This document shows, one piece after another, positions 26,495-35,183 of a DNA stretch of 64,000 nucleotides (position 1 is the first letter of the stretch; the number at the start of each line of letters is the position of its first letter). A program made the position numbers and the translations under genes. The stretch spans positions 62,001 to 126,000 of the forward strand of contig VFZL01000007.1 in assembly GCA_016871175.1 (NCBI GenBank). Reading direction: 5' to 3'. The notes under the pieces were generated by a model, which was given only the letters and a program-made list of their open reading frames with translations, was not told where the DNA came from and searched no databases. The DNA comes from Acidimicrobiia bacterium. GTDB taxonomy: Bacteria; Acidobacteriota; Vicinamibacteria; Vicinamibacterales; CAVVIG01.

Positions 26495-27082
26495 GTGGCT
26501 CAGCCGACGCTGAAAGATGAACTGCAGGGCTACGGAATCGGCGCGAAGCTTCGTGCGCTCAGGCTGAAGAAGAAGCTCGGTCTTGTAGAGCTGGGACGCC
26601 ACGCGGGCCTTTCGCCCGCGCTCCTCTCAAAGCTTGAACGCGACAAGATGATTCCCACCTTGCCGACGCTGCTGCGAATCGCCATGGTCTTCAACGTGGA
26701 GCTTGATAGCTTCTTCTCAGACCATCGCAAGCGCCGGGTGTGTGCCGTCATCCGGAAGGACACCCGTCAAAGCTTTCCAGAGTCGCCAGACACTCGCGAT
26801 CCCGCGTACCACTTCGAGAGCCTGACCTTCCCCGTGCCGGAACCGAAGTGTCAGGCCTACGTGGCGACGTTCCACCCCCTCTCAGACGGAGCGGCACGTC
26901 CCCACGAACACCCCGGCGTCGAGCTGATCTACGTCCTCAGCGGGGAGTTGGGCGTGACGATCGAAACCACCGAGCACCGCCTGAAAGCGGGCGACTCGAT
27001 GTATTTCGATGCGTCCCTGCCTCATAGCTACCGGCGGCTCGGCCGGCTGACGTCTTCGGCTCTCGTCGTCTCAATCGCCTGA
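26495..27082 (+). CDS. XRE-family transcriptional regulator with C-terminal cupin domain (copy 1)
   Basis: A 195-residue regulator. Residues 16-75 are a Cro/CI-type helix-turn-helix (IGAKLRALRLKKKLGLVELG, HAGLSPALLSKLERDKMIPT), and residues 125-195 are a small-ligand cupin (FHPLSDGAARPHEHPGVELI, then YVLSGELGVTIETTEHRLKA and GDSMYFDASLPHSYR), whose His residues could hold a metal. Such proteins sense a small molecule and repress or activate nearby genes. The GTG start at 26495 follows GGGAGG at 26485-26490. It is divergent from a fasciclin gene and 2 bases upstream of a thioredoxin-fold gene. A close paralogue is at 33515-34108. Confidence 0.9.
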   Translation: MAQPTLKDELQGYGIGAKLRALRLKKKLGLVELGRHAGLSPALLSKLERDKMIPTLPTLLRIAMVFNVELDSFFSDHRKRRVCAVIRKDTRQSFPESPDTRDPAYHFESLTFPVPEPKCQAYVATFHPLSDGAARPHEHPGVELIYVLSGELGVTIETTEHRLKAGDSMYFDASLPHSYRRLGRLTSSALVVSIA

Positions 27083-27084
27083 TC

Positions 27085-27675
27085 GTGAGGCACTACGGTT
27101 GGAGGTACTGTTTGCCCAGACTGCACGCACGACTCACAATCACGGGTATGGCCCTGCTGATCTCACTCGCGAGCACTTCGGCCTCGAGCGGGGTGGAACC
27201 GTTGCGCCTCGGGAATGCGCTGCCGCCGCTCCAGGGCGAATACCTGACCGGTAAGTCGGCCACGTTACCCACCGCCGCCTCCGGGAAGACGACGCTCGTT
27301 CTGCTCGGTTTCACGTACGCGTCGCGTGTGCCGGTGGAAGCCTGGGGCGAGTGGTTTCGCGACACGATCGGGATTGGTCCCGACCGAACGTTCTTCGAGG
27401 TACCGATGATCGGCGGCATGGCCAAGATGGGCCGCTGGTTCATCGACCGCGGGATGCGAAAGGGGACTCCTGCCGCCCTGCACGAGAATGTCATTACCGT
27501 GTACGCGAATACCGGTGAATGGAAGAAGCGCTTGGCTGTCTCATCGACCAACGACAAGGACGCGTTTCTGATCGTGCTCGACCGCGATGGGGTCGTTCGA
27601 TGGCTGCACCATGGACCGTTCGACTCCGTGCGTGTGCAAGAGGTGATGGCCGTGTGGGCTGAGGTTCACAAATGA
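27085..27675 (+). CDS. Exported thioredoxin-fold (ATP10-like) protein
   Basis: A 196-residue protein that starts at a GTG two bases after the XRE-cupin stop. A hydrophobic leader (TGMALLISLASTSASSG) is followed by a redoxin-like domain: LPPLQGEYLTGKSATLP, SGKTTLVLLGFTYASRVPVE, and DAFLIVLDRDGVVRWLHHGP. The position where thioredoxins carry CxxC reads TYASRVP here, so it is not a disulfide reductase; the layout resembles the mitochondrial ATP10 chaperone-like group. Its role is unknown. Tight spacing on both sides (two-base gap before, ATGA overlap after) puts it in an operon with the regulator and the DUF523/DUF1722 gene. Confidence 0.72.
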   Translation: MRHYGWRYCLPRLHARLTITGMALLISLASTSASSGVEPLRLGNALPPLQGEYLTGKSATLPTAASGKTTLVLLGFTYASRVPVEAWGEWFRDTIGIGPDRTFFEVPMIGGMAKMGRWFIDRGMRKGTPAALHENVITVYANTGEWKKRLAVSSTNDKDAFLIVLDRDGVVRWLHHGPFDSVRVQEVMAVWAEVHK

Positions 27676-28628
27676 GCACCCTCGATCCCGTACGAATCGG
27701 GGTGTCGGCGTGTCTGCTCGGACACGAGGTGCGCTTCGACGGCGGGCACAAACGGGACCGGTTTCTCACCGATACCTTCGGCCGATTCGTCGAGTGGGTG
27801 CCCGTGTGTCCGGAGGAAGAAGCCGGGTTTGGAACGCCACGGGAAGCCATGCGCCTCGTCGACAGCGACGGGCGCATTCGTCTGCTGACCGTGAAGACCG
27901 GCATTGACCTCACCGAGCGCATGGAGCGTTACGCGCAGGAGCGAACGCAACGGCTCACGCGAGAGGGGCTGTGCGGATACGTGCTCAAGAAGGATTCGCC
28001 GAGTTGTGGCAACGAACGGGTGAAGGTCTACAACGCACACCGTGTGCCCGCTCGGACCGGCCAGGGTCTCTTCGCGTCCGCACTTCACGCCACACTTCCA
28101 TTCTTGCCCATCGAAGAGGAGGGCCGACTCTCCGACCCGCGCATCAGGGACAACTTCGTCGAGCGCGTCTTCGCGTACCGACGTCTGCGTGCGCTGTTCG
28201 CCACCCGCTGGACCGTAGGGGCGCTGGTCCGATTCCACACGGCGCACAAACTGACGCTCATGGCGCATTCGGTGGTGGCGTACAACGATCTTGGCCAACT
28301 GGTCGCGCGCGCCAAGTCGATGCCGAGGCCCCAGGTCGAGGGGGAGTACTCCGAGCGATTCATGACGGCCCTCCAGGCGATCGCGACGACCCGGCGCCAC
28401 ACCAACGTCCTTCAGCACATGGCTGGCTACTTCAAGACGGTGTTGGAGCCCGCGAGCCGGGCGGCACTGGCGGCAACGATTGAGGACTATCGACTGGGGC
28501 TCGTGCCTCTCATCGTACCGATCACGCTCGTGCGTCACCACGTGCGTCGCTTCTCCGTGGAGTACCTGGCAGGCCAGACGTACCTGGAACCGCATCCAAA
28601 GGAATTGATGCTGCGCAATCATGTCTGA
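27672..28628 (+). CDS. DUF523 and DUF1722 domain protein
   Basis: A 318-residue cytosolic protein with DUF523 at the N-terminus (VRIGVSACLLGHEVRFDGGH, WVPVCPEEEAGFGTPREAMR, GYVLKKDSPSCG with conserved cysteines) and DUF1722 (YbgA-like) at the C-terminus (RTVGALVRFHTAHKLTLMAH in part, ARAKSMPRPQVEGEY, TNVLQHMAGYFK). This fusion is widespread and often found beside photolyase or other UV-response genes; here a class II photolyase lies about 2.6 kb away. The start codon overlaps the previous stop (ATGA at 27672). The Cys residues of DUF523 hint at metal or thiol chemistry; no activity is established. Confidence 0.87.
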   Translation: MSTLDPVRIGVSACLLGHEVRFDGGHKRDRFLTDTFGRFVEWVPVCPEEEAGFGTPREAMRLVDSDGRIRLLTVKTGIDLTERMERYAQERTQRLTREGLCGYVLKKDSPSCGNERVKVYNAHRVPARTGQGLFASALHATLPFLPIEEEGRLSDPRIRDNFVERVFAYRRLRALFATRWTVGALVRFHTAHKLTLMAHSVVAYNDLGQLVARAKSMPRPQVEGEYSERFMTALQAIATTRRHTNVLQHMAGYFKTVLEPASRAALAATIEDYRLGLVPLIVPITLVRHHVRRFSVEYLAGQTYLEPHPKELMLRNHV

Positions 28629-30102
28629 CGTCATGCACACTACGAAGCGCCGGATCCTGCTCACTGGCGCGACAGGATACGTCGGGGGCAGGCTGCTCAC
28701 GCAGCTCGTCGGCCGTGGCTATCACGTGCGCTGTTTGGCGCGCAACCCGGCTCACCTGCTGCAGCGGATTCCAGCAGGGGTCGAGGTCGTCGCGGGTGAT
28801 GTCAGCGACCGGGACTCGCTGATGGCCGCCTTGAAGGATGTCGATGCCGCCTTCTACCTGGTTCATGCGATGGGTGATGCAACCGGGTTCGAGGCGCACG
28901 AGCGTGCGGGCGCCGTCAATTTCGCTGAGGCTGCCCGTACCACCGGAGTCCGCCGCATCGTCTATCTCGGAGGGCTCGGCGATGAGACGACCGATCTGTC
29001 ACCACATCTTCGCAGCCGTCAGGAGGTGGGGCGCATCCTGCGCGAGTCCGGCGTGCCGACGATCGAGCTTCGCGCGTCGATCGTGATCGGGTCCGGCAGC
29101 CTGTCGTTCGAGCTCGTGCGAGCGCTGACCGAGCATCTCCCGGTCATGATCACGCCCCGGTGGGTCTCGGTGCTGGCACAGCCTATCGGTATCCAAGATC
29201 TCCTCGCGTACCTGATCCAGGCGCTTGACGTCCCGCTCGACAAGAGCGTCGTCGTAGAGATCGGAGGCGCCGATCAGGTCTCTTATCTCGGAATGATGCG
29301 GGAGTACGCGCGTCAGCGGGGCCTCAAGCGCGCGATGATTCAGGTGCCGCTGTTGACGCCACGACTGAGCAGCCTCTGGCTGGGTCTGGTGACACCCGTC
29401 TACGCGCGCATTGGACGCAAGCTCGTCGAGAGCATTCGGCATCCGACGGTCGTCAGCACCGACACCGCCAAGCGCATCTTCTCCGTGCGACCGGTTGGGA
29501 TGGCCGAGGCCATCCGAGCCGCTCTGGACCACGAGGAGCAGGCGTACGCCGAAACACGGTGGTCCGATGCGATATCTGCCGCCGGATACGGAGGCGATCG
29601 CGGCAGTGCGATTTCCGCACGACGCCTGACCGATTGCCGCGAGGTCGAGGTGCCCGCGACGCCTGATCAGTGCTTCGCGACAATCGCCAGCCTCGGTGGT
29701 CAGACGGGCTGGCCGCCGTACACCTGGCTGTGGCGCCTCCGCGGGTTCATCGACCTTCTCTGGGGCGGGGTGGGCATGCGGCGGGGCCGGCCCGAGGGCC
29801 GGGAGCTTCGTACCGGCGACGCGCTCGACTTCTGGCGAGTCGAGCGGTACGAACCGAGCAGCCAGCTTCGGCTCGCTGCGGAGATGAAGGTCCCCGGACG
29901 CGCATGGCTGGAGTATGCGATTGTCCCGCGACCTCAGGGTTCAATCATCCGCCAGGCAGCCGTGTTCGATCCGATGGGGCTCGCCGGACTTCTGTACTGG
30001 TACGCACTCGTGCCCGTTCATGCGCTGGTGTTCCGAGGCATGCTGCAGTCGATCGCGCGTCGGGCGGGGAAGCCGCACGCGAGCGTGGCGACCACCCTCT
30101 GA
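28621..30102 (+). CDS. SDR-family NAD(P)-binding oxidoreductase with DUF2867 domain
   Basis: A 493-residue protein with an atypical short-chain dehydrogenase Rossmann domain at residues 10-290 (RRILLTGATGYVGGRLLTQL with the GxxGxxG motif, VVAGDVSDRDSLMAALKDVD, ASIVIGSGSLSFELVRALTE) and a C-terminal DUF2867 (residues about 330-485: PATPDQCFATIASLGGQTGW, LLWGGVGMRRGRPEGRELRT, GLAGLLYWYALVPVHALVF). The fusion is common in bacteria and often co-occurs with photolyase and amine-oxidase-like flavoprotein genes, as here. It overlaps the DUF523/DUF1722 stop by 8 bases. Probable membrane-associated reductase; substrate unknown. Confidence 0.87.
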   Translation: MSDVMHTTKRRILLTGATGYVGGRLLTQLVGRGYHVRCLARNPAHLLQRIPAGVEVVAGDVSDRDSLMAALKDVDAAFYLVHAMGDATGFEAHERAGAVNFAEAARTTGVRRIVYLGGLGDETTDLSPHLRSRQEVGRILRESGVPTIELRASIVIGSGSLSFELVRALTEHLPVMITPRWVSVLAQPIGIQDLLAYLIQALDVPLDKSVVVEIGGADQVSYLGMMREYARQRGLKRAMIQVPLLTPRLSSLWLGLVTPVYARIGRKLVESIRHPTVVSTDTAKRIFSVRPVGMAEAIRAALDHEEQAYAETRWSDAISAAGYGGDRGSAISARRLTDCREVEVPATPDQCFATIASLGGQTGWPPYTWLWRLRGFIDLLWGGVGMRRGRPEGRELRTGDALDFWRVERYEPSSQLRLAAEMKVPGRAWLEYAIVPRPQGSIIRQAAVFDPMGLAGLLYWYALVPVHALVFRGMLQSIARRAGKPHASVATTL

Positions 30103-30309
30103 GCCGCGCGACGATGAAGCACCCGAGGCCGTGACACGCGTCAGAAACACTCGCTCAGTGGGGCGGTGCATCGAGCCATGCAACACGAAGACGGAGTGGA
30201 CATCCACTCCGCCTTCGAGCGTGCCATATTCAGCCGGCAGCGTCGGGTGCTGGGAGAGCGTGCGGCCCGGCCGAGCGGTTCGCACGGCCTCACCTTGCGG
30301 GGCCGCGGA

Positions 30310-30857
30310 CTACCGGGCGGGCGGGAACTGCGGCAGGAGGACGCTGTCGATAACCCAGATGAGGCCGTTCTTGGCCCGGATGCCCTGGCAGGCCACCGTG
30401 GATTGGTTGACACCGGCGCCACCCCGATTGTTGGAGAAGAACAACCCTGTCCCTGCACACTGCGGATCTCACGTGGGATCAGCGCGTAGCGCGGGTCGTA
30501 GATGCCAGACGCCACGTGATAGGTGAGGATGCTCGTCAGCAGCCCGCGCGGATCCGACAGCGCCGCGTTCAGCAGGAGGGACGGCAGGCCTGCGAAGGCG
30601 GCATCGGTCGGCGCGAACACGGTGAATGGTCCCGGCCCCTTGAGCGTGTTGACCAACCCGGCCGCCGTTACCGCGGTGACGAGCGTCGAGAACGCCGGAT
30701 TGGACACCGCGACGTCGACGATGTCGGCGTCGACGTGCACGATGCGCTGCGAGAGGCAGGCGAACGTCGATGAGTTGGTGCGAGCGGGCGTCTGTGCGGA
30801 CGCCGCCGACACGGCGCCGAACGAGATGAGAACACCCGCGAAGGCGCGAACAACCAC
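30310..30857 (-). pseudogene. Exported fasciclin (FAS1) domain protein 2, single frameshift
   Basis: A signal peptide ([20 protein letters not shown]) and the first FAS1 part ([36 protein letters not shown]) read in one frame from the GTG at 30857. At 30445-30447 (CCC on the + strand) the frame shifts, and the true continuation [20 protein letters not shown], then [18 protein letters not shown], lies in the next frame and ends at 30310. One more base in that run would restore a FAS1 protein of about 182 residues. The uncorrected frame runs on to 30141 with no similarity. An extra Cys pair (FACLSQ, VACQG) is not seen in the copy at 25826-26326. Confidence 0.8.
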
Positions 30858-31201
30858 GTGACGAGCGAGCGGCCGCTAAAGTGAATGCAACATCAAACCC
30901 TCCTGTAGCCGTTCAGGCCGGGGGACGTCGCGAAACGGTTCGGCCGTCGCGGCGGGTTTCGTGTTCGGCGTGAAGTCGTTTTCCCAGCGCGACAAGACAG
31001 CGGTGCTCGCTTGATTCACAGGAGAACGACCGGGTCCCAACCTCCTCTCGGGCTCTCCGCGCCAACCTCCGGCAGAGTGAAACGATGCCCCCGGCCGCGC
31101 GTCCGTGGCATGCTGCGACCGATCTCGGGTGGATTGGGCATAGCCGCCAACTGGCGCCCCCAGCATGCTCGGCGCCGCGCCACGCTGGCACACCCGAAGC
31201 C
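30858..31201. other. Intergenic stretch upstream of fasciclin 2
   Basis: 344 bases with no convincing gene. It lies between the start of the leftward fasciclin gene and the end of the leftward photolyase gene, so it should hold the fasciclin promoter; no clear hexamers or hairpin were recognised. Confidence 0.4.
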
Positions 31202-32686
31202 TCAGAGGAGCGACGTCCCGTAGCGCCGGAGGTACTGCTTCACTCGAAGCTTACGGGCCGTGCTCTGGGACGTCATGTAGCGCACCGTTCCGAAGATCGG
31301 TCGCTCGGGCCAGGGTCGATCGTACCGGCCCAACACCCAGAAGATGCCGCTGTAGGAGTTCGGATCCCGGCCGTCGAGCGCGAACCGATTGTTCAGTTCG
31401 ACCATAACGTCGAGCGCCTCACGGGGAGACGCCGTCCACTCCAGAATCTTCTTGCCCCAGAGCATGCGCAGGTAGTTGTGCAGGCGCCCTTCCCTCAACA
31501 ATTGGCGCTGCGCCGCGTTCCAGAGCGGATCGTGTGTGGACGCCTCGCGGAACTGATCCAGCGTGTAGGTATGCGGACGCACATCACGGACGTGCGCCTC
31601 CAGGGTGGTGATCGCCCACCTCGGCAGCGATTCGAACTGCTCGCTGTCGATCCGACGCGCGGCCATGTTGAAGCCCAACTCCCGCCACGTGACAACCTGA
31701 TCGAGAAACGCCTCGGCGGATCCAGACACACCCCACCATCCCTCCTTCGCACCGGTGACCGTTCGCGCCAGCCGTGACGAGGACCAGCGTTCATGGCGCA
31801 GCACGTGCGCGACGACTTCGTGAGCAGAGAGGTGACCGAAGTGCAGGTAGGGTGAGAGGCCCGAGCTGACGTCATCATCCGGATGGTTTCGCTTGTCTCC
31901 GTACTCATCGATCTGACTCGCCAGGAACTCCGCGAGTCGGCGGCGCCCGGCCTTGAAGCCGCCCCGGAAGGGTGCCGGGGCGACTGCGTGATCGATGGGC
32001 AGCCCGGCGAGACTCGTCTGCGCCTCCAGCCACCGCCGATCGGCTGGAGGCCAACGGCGGCGCACCCGGCCAGGAACGGCCGGGGGCGCGGGGAGGTCGC
32101 CCAGCCGAAGAGCGGCCGACCGAGGTTGCTCATCCAGGTGATTGGGCAAGACGCGCTGTAGATGGCGGCGAAACGCGTACGCGGTGGGGTAGACCGCATG
32201 ACTCGGCGGAGTGTCGAGCGGCAGAATCCCGTTGCCATCGACCTCCTCGAATCGCACGTCGAGGTCCCGCGCCCCGGCCCGGGAAATCGCCGGCAAATCG
32301 AAAATCGGCGTGCGATCGGTGACTACCACCGTGGCGTTGTTGGCAAGCGCTCGAAGAAGCCCTCGCCCTTCACGGTGGGTGCGCTCGACGTACCCGTAGT
32401 ACCCGACGCCCAGCGCCGCAAACGCCTGCTCGTTGTCCAGCATCCCGTCCAGCACGAAGCGGTGGAGGCGATCGCTTGCCCAGCGGTAGTCCGAGCGCAA
32501 CGCCTCGAGCACGAGTACTGGCTTCCCGAGCTCGCGCGCCCATTCGACGGCGCGATCGAGGGCGAAATTCCACGATGGGCGTCGCGCGCCAATCATCCAG
32601 TACAGGACGTACTGTCCCGTCGTGGTCGGCGGTCGGTCGTGCACCACGCGCACGCGATCGTACGGCGATGTGTGAAGGCGCGTCAT
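31202..32686 (-). CDS. Class II deoxyribodipyrimidine photolyase
   Basis: A 494-residue flavoenzyme that repairs UV-induced cyclobutane pyrimidine dimers using light. The class II signature is clear: YVLYWMIGARRPSWNFALDR at the N-terminus, ALRSDYRWASDRLHRFVLDG, and the FAD-binding C-terminal half with LSPYLHFGHLSAHEV, LHNYLRMLWGKKILEWTASP and NNRFALDGRDPNSYSGIFWV followed by GRYDRPWPERPIFGTVRYM. I place the start at the ATG at 32686; the 27 codons before it lie in the preceding beta-barrel gene. All key segments are intact. Neighbouring DUF523/DUF1722, SDR/DUF2867 and flavoprotein genes are frequent companions of photolyases. Confidence 0.93.
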   Translation of the reverse strand: MTRLHTSPYDRVRVVHDRPPTTTGQYVLYWMIGARRPSWNFALDRAVEWARELGKPVLVLEALRSDYRWASDRLHRFVLDGMLDNEQAFAALGVGYYGYVERTHREGRGLLRALANNATVVVTDRTPIFDLPAISRAGARDLDVRFEEVDGNGILPLDTPPSHAVYPTAYAFRRHLQRVLPNHLDEQPRSAALRLGDLPAPPAVPGRVRRRWPPADRRWLEAQTSLAGLPIDHAVAPAPFRGGFKAGRRRLAEFLASQIDEYGDKRNHPDDDVSSGLSPYLHFGHLSAHEVVAHVLRHERWSSSRLARTVTGAKEGWWGVSGSAEAFLDQVVTWRELGFNMAARRIDSEQFESLPRWAITTLEAHVRDVRPHTYTLDQFREASTHDPLWNAAQRQLLREGRLHNYLRMLWGKKILEWTASPREALDVMVELNNRFALDGRDPNSYSGIFWVLGRYDRPWPERPIFGTVRYMTSQSTARKLRVKQYLRRYGTSLL

Positions 32687-32699
32687 CAAGTCCAGGTCC

Positions 32700-33449
32700 T
32701 CAGAAACGGACGCCGAGTCTGGCGACCACGGCGTTGAGCCACGCGAACGCGAAGACGGAGTCGACATCGGCTCCCCCTTCGATCGTGCGATATCCGGCCG
32801 ACAGCGTCAGCCGCGGGACCGGGCGATAGTTCACCGTGGCTGAGAAGTCGAACGCCCGGCCCTGGGGAGCGGCGGTGCCGTCCAGGTCGAAGGACACGTG
32901 TCACCGATTCGACAGGCGCGCGTCGGCGCTCAGGTGCCCCAGCGGCACGAAGCCCACGTCGGTGTCCTCCGCGGCCTGTCCAGGCTGAGCCAACGCGATT
33001 CTCGCGTCACGGACGAAAGCGGTCGCCCCGACACGCCACGTCCAGGTGTCACCTTGGTAAACACGGTACCGCCATGTGCCCCGATACGAGCTGAACTGGT
33101 AGTCAGCATCAGTGGGTACCCGCGCGAATAGCCCTCCGGCAAACGCGATCGGCGAGACGGGCGTTCCGCGTCCCGTGACTCGGAGGGGTGCATACACGAA
33201 CCGAAGTTCCTGCCGCTCGGTCACCTCGATCGTCAACTCCCCGCGAATCGACGGTGTCGACGCGCGCCCGATGAGGTCGGCGATGGAGAATGGCGTGCCG
33301 GTGTCCGGCGGAATCCTGACGTCGTTGCGTTCCTGCCACAGCCCCAGGCCTTCCACGATCAGACCGACTCGGCCCGGACTCGGCACCTGCCCGAGCGCCG
33401 GCTTCCAGACGGTCAAGACGACAGCGACAGCCATCGCAATTCTTCTCAT
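32700..33449 (-). pseudogene. Outer membrane beta-barrel protein with in-frame TGA
   Basis: A small exported beta-barrel. The ATG at 33449 is preceded by AGGAG and starts a signal peptide (MRRIAMAVAVVLTVWKPALG). Alternating hydrophobic/polar strands follow (LRFVYAPLRVTGRG, FSSYRGTWRYRVYQGD, WRVGATAFVRDARIAL). A TGA at 32901-32903 interrupts the frame between ADARLSNR and HVSFDLDGTAAPQGRAFDFS, after which the frame runs open to 32700 and ends in the barrel-like AFAWLNAVVARLGVRF with C-terminal Phe. TGG to TGA is the simplest explanation, since a Trp would fit there. The full product would have about 249 residues. The truncated form lacks the terminal strands needed for membrane insertion. Confidence 0.78.
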
Positions 33450-33514
33450 CAGATTCTCCTCATTGTGTTCCGACGCGGGCCCGCGCAGTTCTGGTGCGCG
33501 GCAGCCGATCGTCC

Positions 33515-34108
33515 TCACGGTGCGGTGACAACAATCGCCTCGCACGTTCGCCCACCCGTTCGCCTGTAGCTGTGCGGCGCACTCGGATCGAAGTACAGGG
33601 AGTCTCCCGCGTCGAGTGTGTAGTCGACGAGACCGAGGCGTATCGTCAGCTGACCCCGCAGCACGAACACGAACTCCGCGCCCGAGTGATCGTGCGGCTG
33701 GAGATGCACCACCGCCGTGGGCAGGAACTCGGCGAGGTATGCGTTGAACTTCCGCTCGGTAGCTGGGTAGTCGAGCGACTCGAAACGAAACGACGGCTCT
33801 CGCACGCCAGGTCGATCGGGCAGCCGCACGCGCGAGTCCTTGCGAACAAGCGCGACGACCGGCTTCTCTCGGGCACCAGCGAAGAAGAACTCGAGCCCCA
33901 CGCCGAAGACGAGCGCGATGCGGTAGAGCGTCGGCAGCGGAGGGAACAACAGGTTCCGCTCAATCTTCGACAGCAGCGCCGGTGACAACCCGGTGTGCTC
34001 GGCCAATTGAACCAGACCCATCTGCTTCTTCGCTCGCAGTGCACGAACCTTTGCCCCGATCTCGTAGCTGCGAAGCCCTTCCTGCAAGGTGGCCGAGAGC
34101 ATCCTCAT
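33515..34108 (-). CDS. XRE-family transcriptional regulator with C-terminal cupin domain (copy 2)
   Basis: A 197-residue paralogue of the regulator at 26495. The helix-turn-helix is IGAKVRALRAKKQMGLVQLA with LSPALLSKIERNLLFPPLPT, and the cupin is LQPHDHSGAEFVFVLRGQLT with DAGDSLYFDPSAPHSYRRTG. The ATG at 34108 has GGGGAG directly abutting it; the ATG two codons on (34102) has the better ribosome-binding spacing and may be the real start. It is divergent from a beta-barrel gene across an AT-rich control region, repeating the arrangement of copy 1 with its fasciclin gene. Confidence 0.9.
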   Translation of the reverse strand: MRMLSATLQEGLRSYEIGAKVRALRAKKQMGLVQLAEHTGLSPALLSKIERNLLFPPLPTLYRIALVFGVGLEFFFAGAREKPVVALVRKDSRVRLPDRPGVREPSFRFESLDYPATERKFNAYLAEFLPTAVVHLQPHDHSGAEFVFVLRGQLTIRLGLVDYTLDAGDSLYFDPSAPHSYRRTGGRTCEAIVVTAP

Positions 34109-34135
34109 CTCCCCTTTTTCTGCTCAGTCACAAAC

Positions 34136-34230
34136 CAGCAGTGTGCTTTTCTCATCACTCATACAAATTTGATTGTGGTGAACTTATACTTATCTTCAAA
34201 ATTATTTTCACTATAATCATATGGTAGTGA
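34136..34230. promoter_or_regulatory. AT-rich divergent promoter region
   Basis: About 95 bases, far richer in A and T than the rest of the window, lie between the divergent XRE-cupin copy 2 and the beta-barrel gene. A perfect TATAAT is at 34212-34217, reading towards the beta-barrel gene. GTGTGCTTT at 34141-34149 matches a word in the AT-rich region of copy 1. Probable binding region of the XRE regulator; inference only. Confidence 0.5.
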
Positions 34231-34300
34231 TTCTCGGAAGCGAGCAAGCCCCTCATAGGCAAAGAGAGACTGATAAGAAGACGAAAGAACAGGAGCCATC

Positions 34301-35023
34301 ATGAAGTCCGTACTCATTGCAGCAGCAGCCCTCTTGACGATGACCGTCCCCGCCGCCGCGCAATCCGCCCGCTGGTCAGTCGCGTTCAACGTGGGCGCCG
34401 ACGTCCCACTCAGCGGCAACGTCCACGACGGTGGCACCGGACGGGTGCTGAACCTTCCGACCACCGTTCAGCCGCGGGACTACAGGGACATCTACGGAAC
34501 GCCGTTCTCCTGGTCGGCAGACTTCGGCTACGCGGCCACACCGACGTCGGAGATCCGGGCGCGGGTCTACCGTACTCGGGCCTAAGCAGAACGCGTTCAG
34601 GTTGGCGACGTGGCGTCTCTCCCGCTCTTCGCCGAATTCGATCCCTACGCGGCACTGGGAATGGATGTCGGCTACCGGCAGTATTTGACTTCGGCAACCA
34701 GCCCGGTGCGACCGTTCGCTGGTGGCTCGCTCGGGTTCCTCCGGACCGACACCATCAACAGCACGTTCAGCGTCCCAGCGGCGAACGTCGTCCTCAGGAG
34801 CGTGCCGATGTACGACGCGTCCACGGTGCTGGCTTTTGCGGTGTCGGCCGGCGCACTCGTCCCGATTGGGCCGAACTTCGGCATCCAGGGCGGTGTGGAC
34901 TTTCGGTGGCACGGGGACCTCAACCCTGTGGACGGCCTGGCCGGAACCGGTCTCGAGCGGATCAACGACAAGAGCCGCCGCTGGTCGATGCCACTGACCG
35001 TTGGCGCCGTCGTGCGGTTCTGA
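34301..35023 (+). pseudogene. Outer membrane beta-barrel protein with in-frame TAA
   Basis: Exported barrel-type protein: signal peptide MKSVLIAAAALLTMTVPAAA, then WSVAFNVGADVPLSGNVHDG and ATPTSEIRARVYRTRA, where a TAA (34583-34585) interrupts. The same frame continues at once as AERVQVGDVASLPLFAEFDP, AALGMDVGYRQYL, RPFAGGSLGFLRTDTINS and VGAVVRF with the C-terminal Phe typical of barrels. Without the stop it would be a 240-residue outer membrane protein. Its AT-rich promoter region is shared with XRE-cupin copy 2. Residues on both sides of the stop fit one continuous protein, so a single base change is the likely cause. Confidence 0.82.
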
Positions 35024-35183
35024 CCCTCGGCTGGCGGCAACAAGCCGTTCGGATCGAGGCCTTCGGGCCTCGGTCCTCACGAAGCGGCAATTCGAACCCG
35101 TCAGGGAGTGGAGCTCGAATCCAGTCGGTGAGTGCAAGTCGCAGGACTGTACCGGCTCGCAGTATCGTTCGCGAGATACCAAC

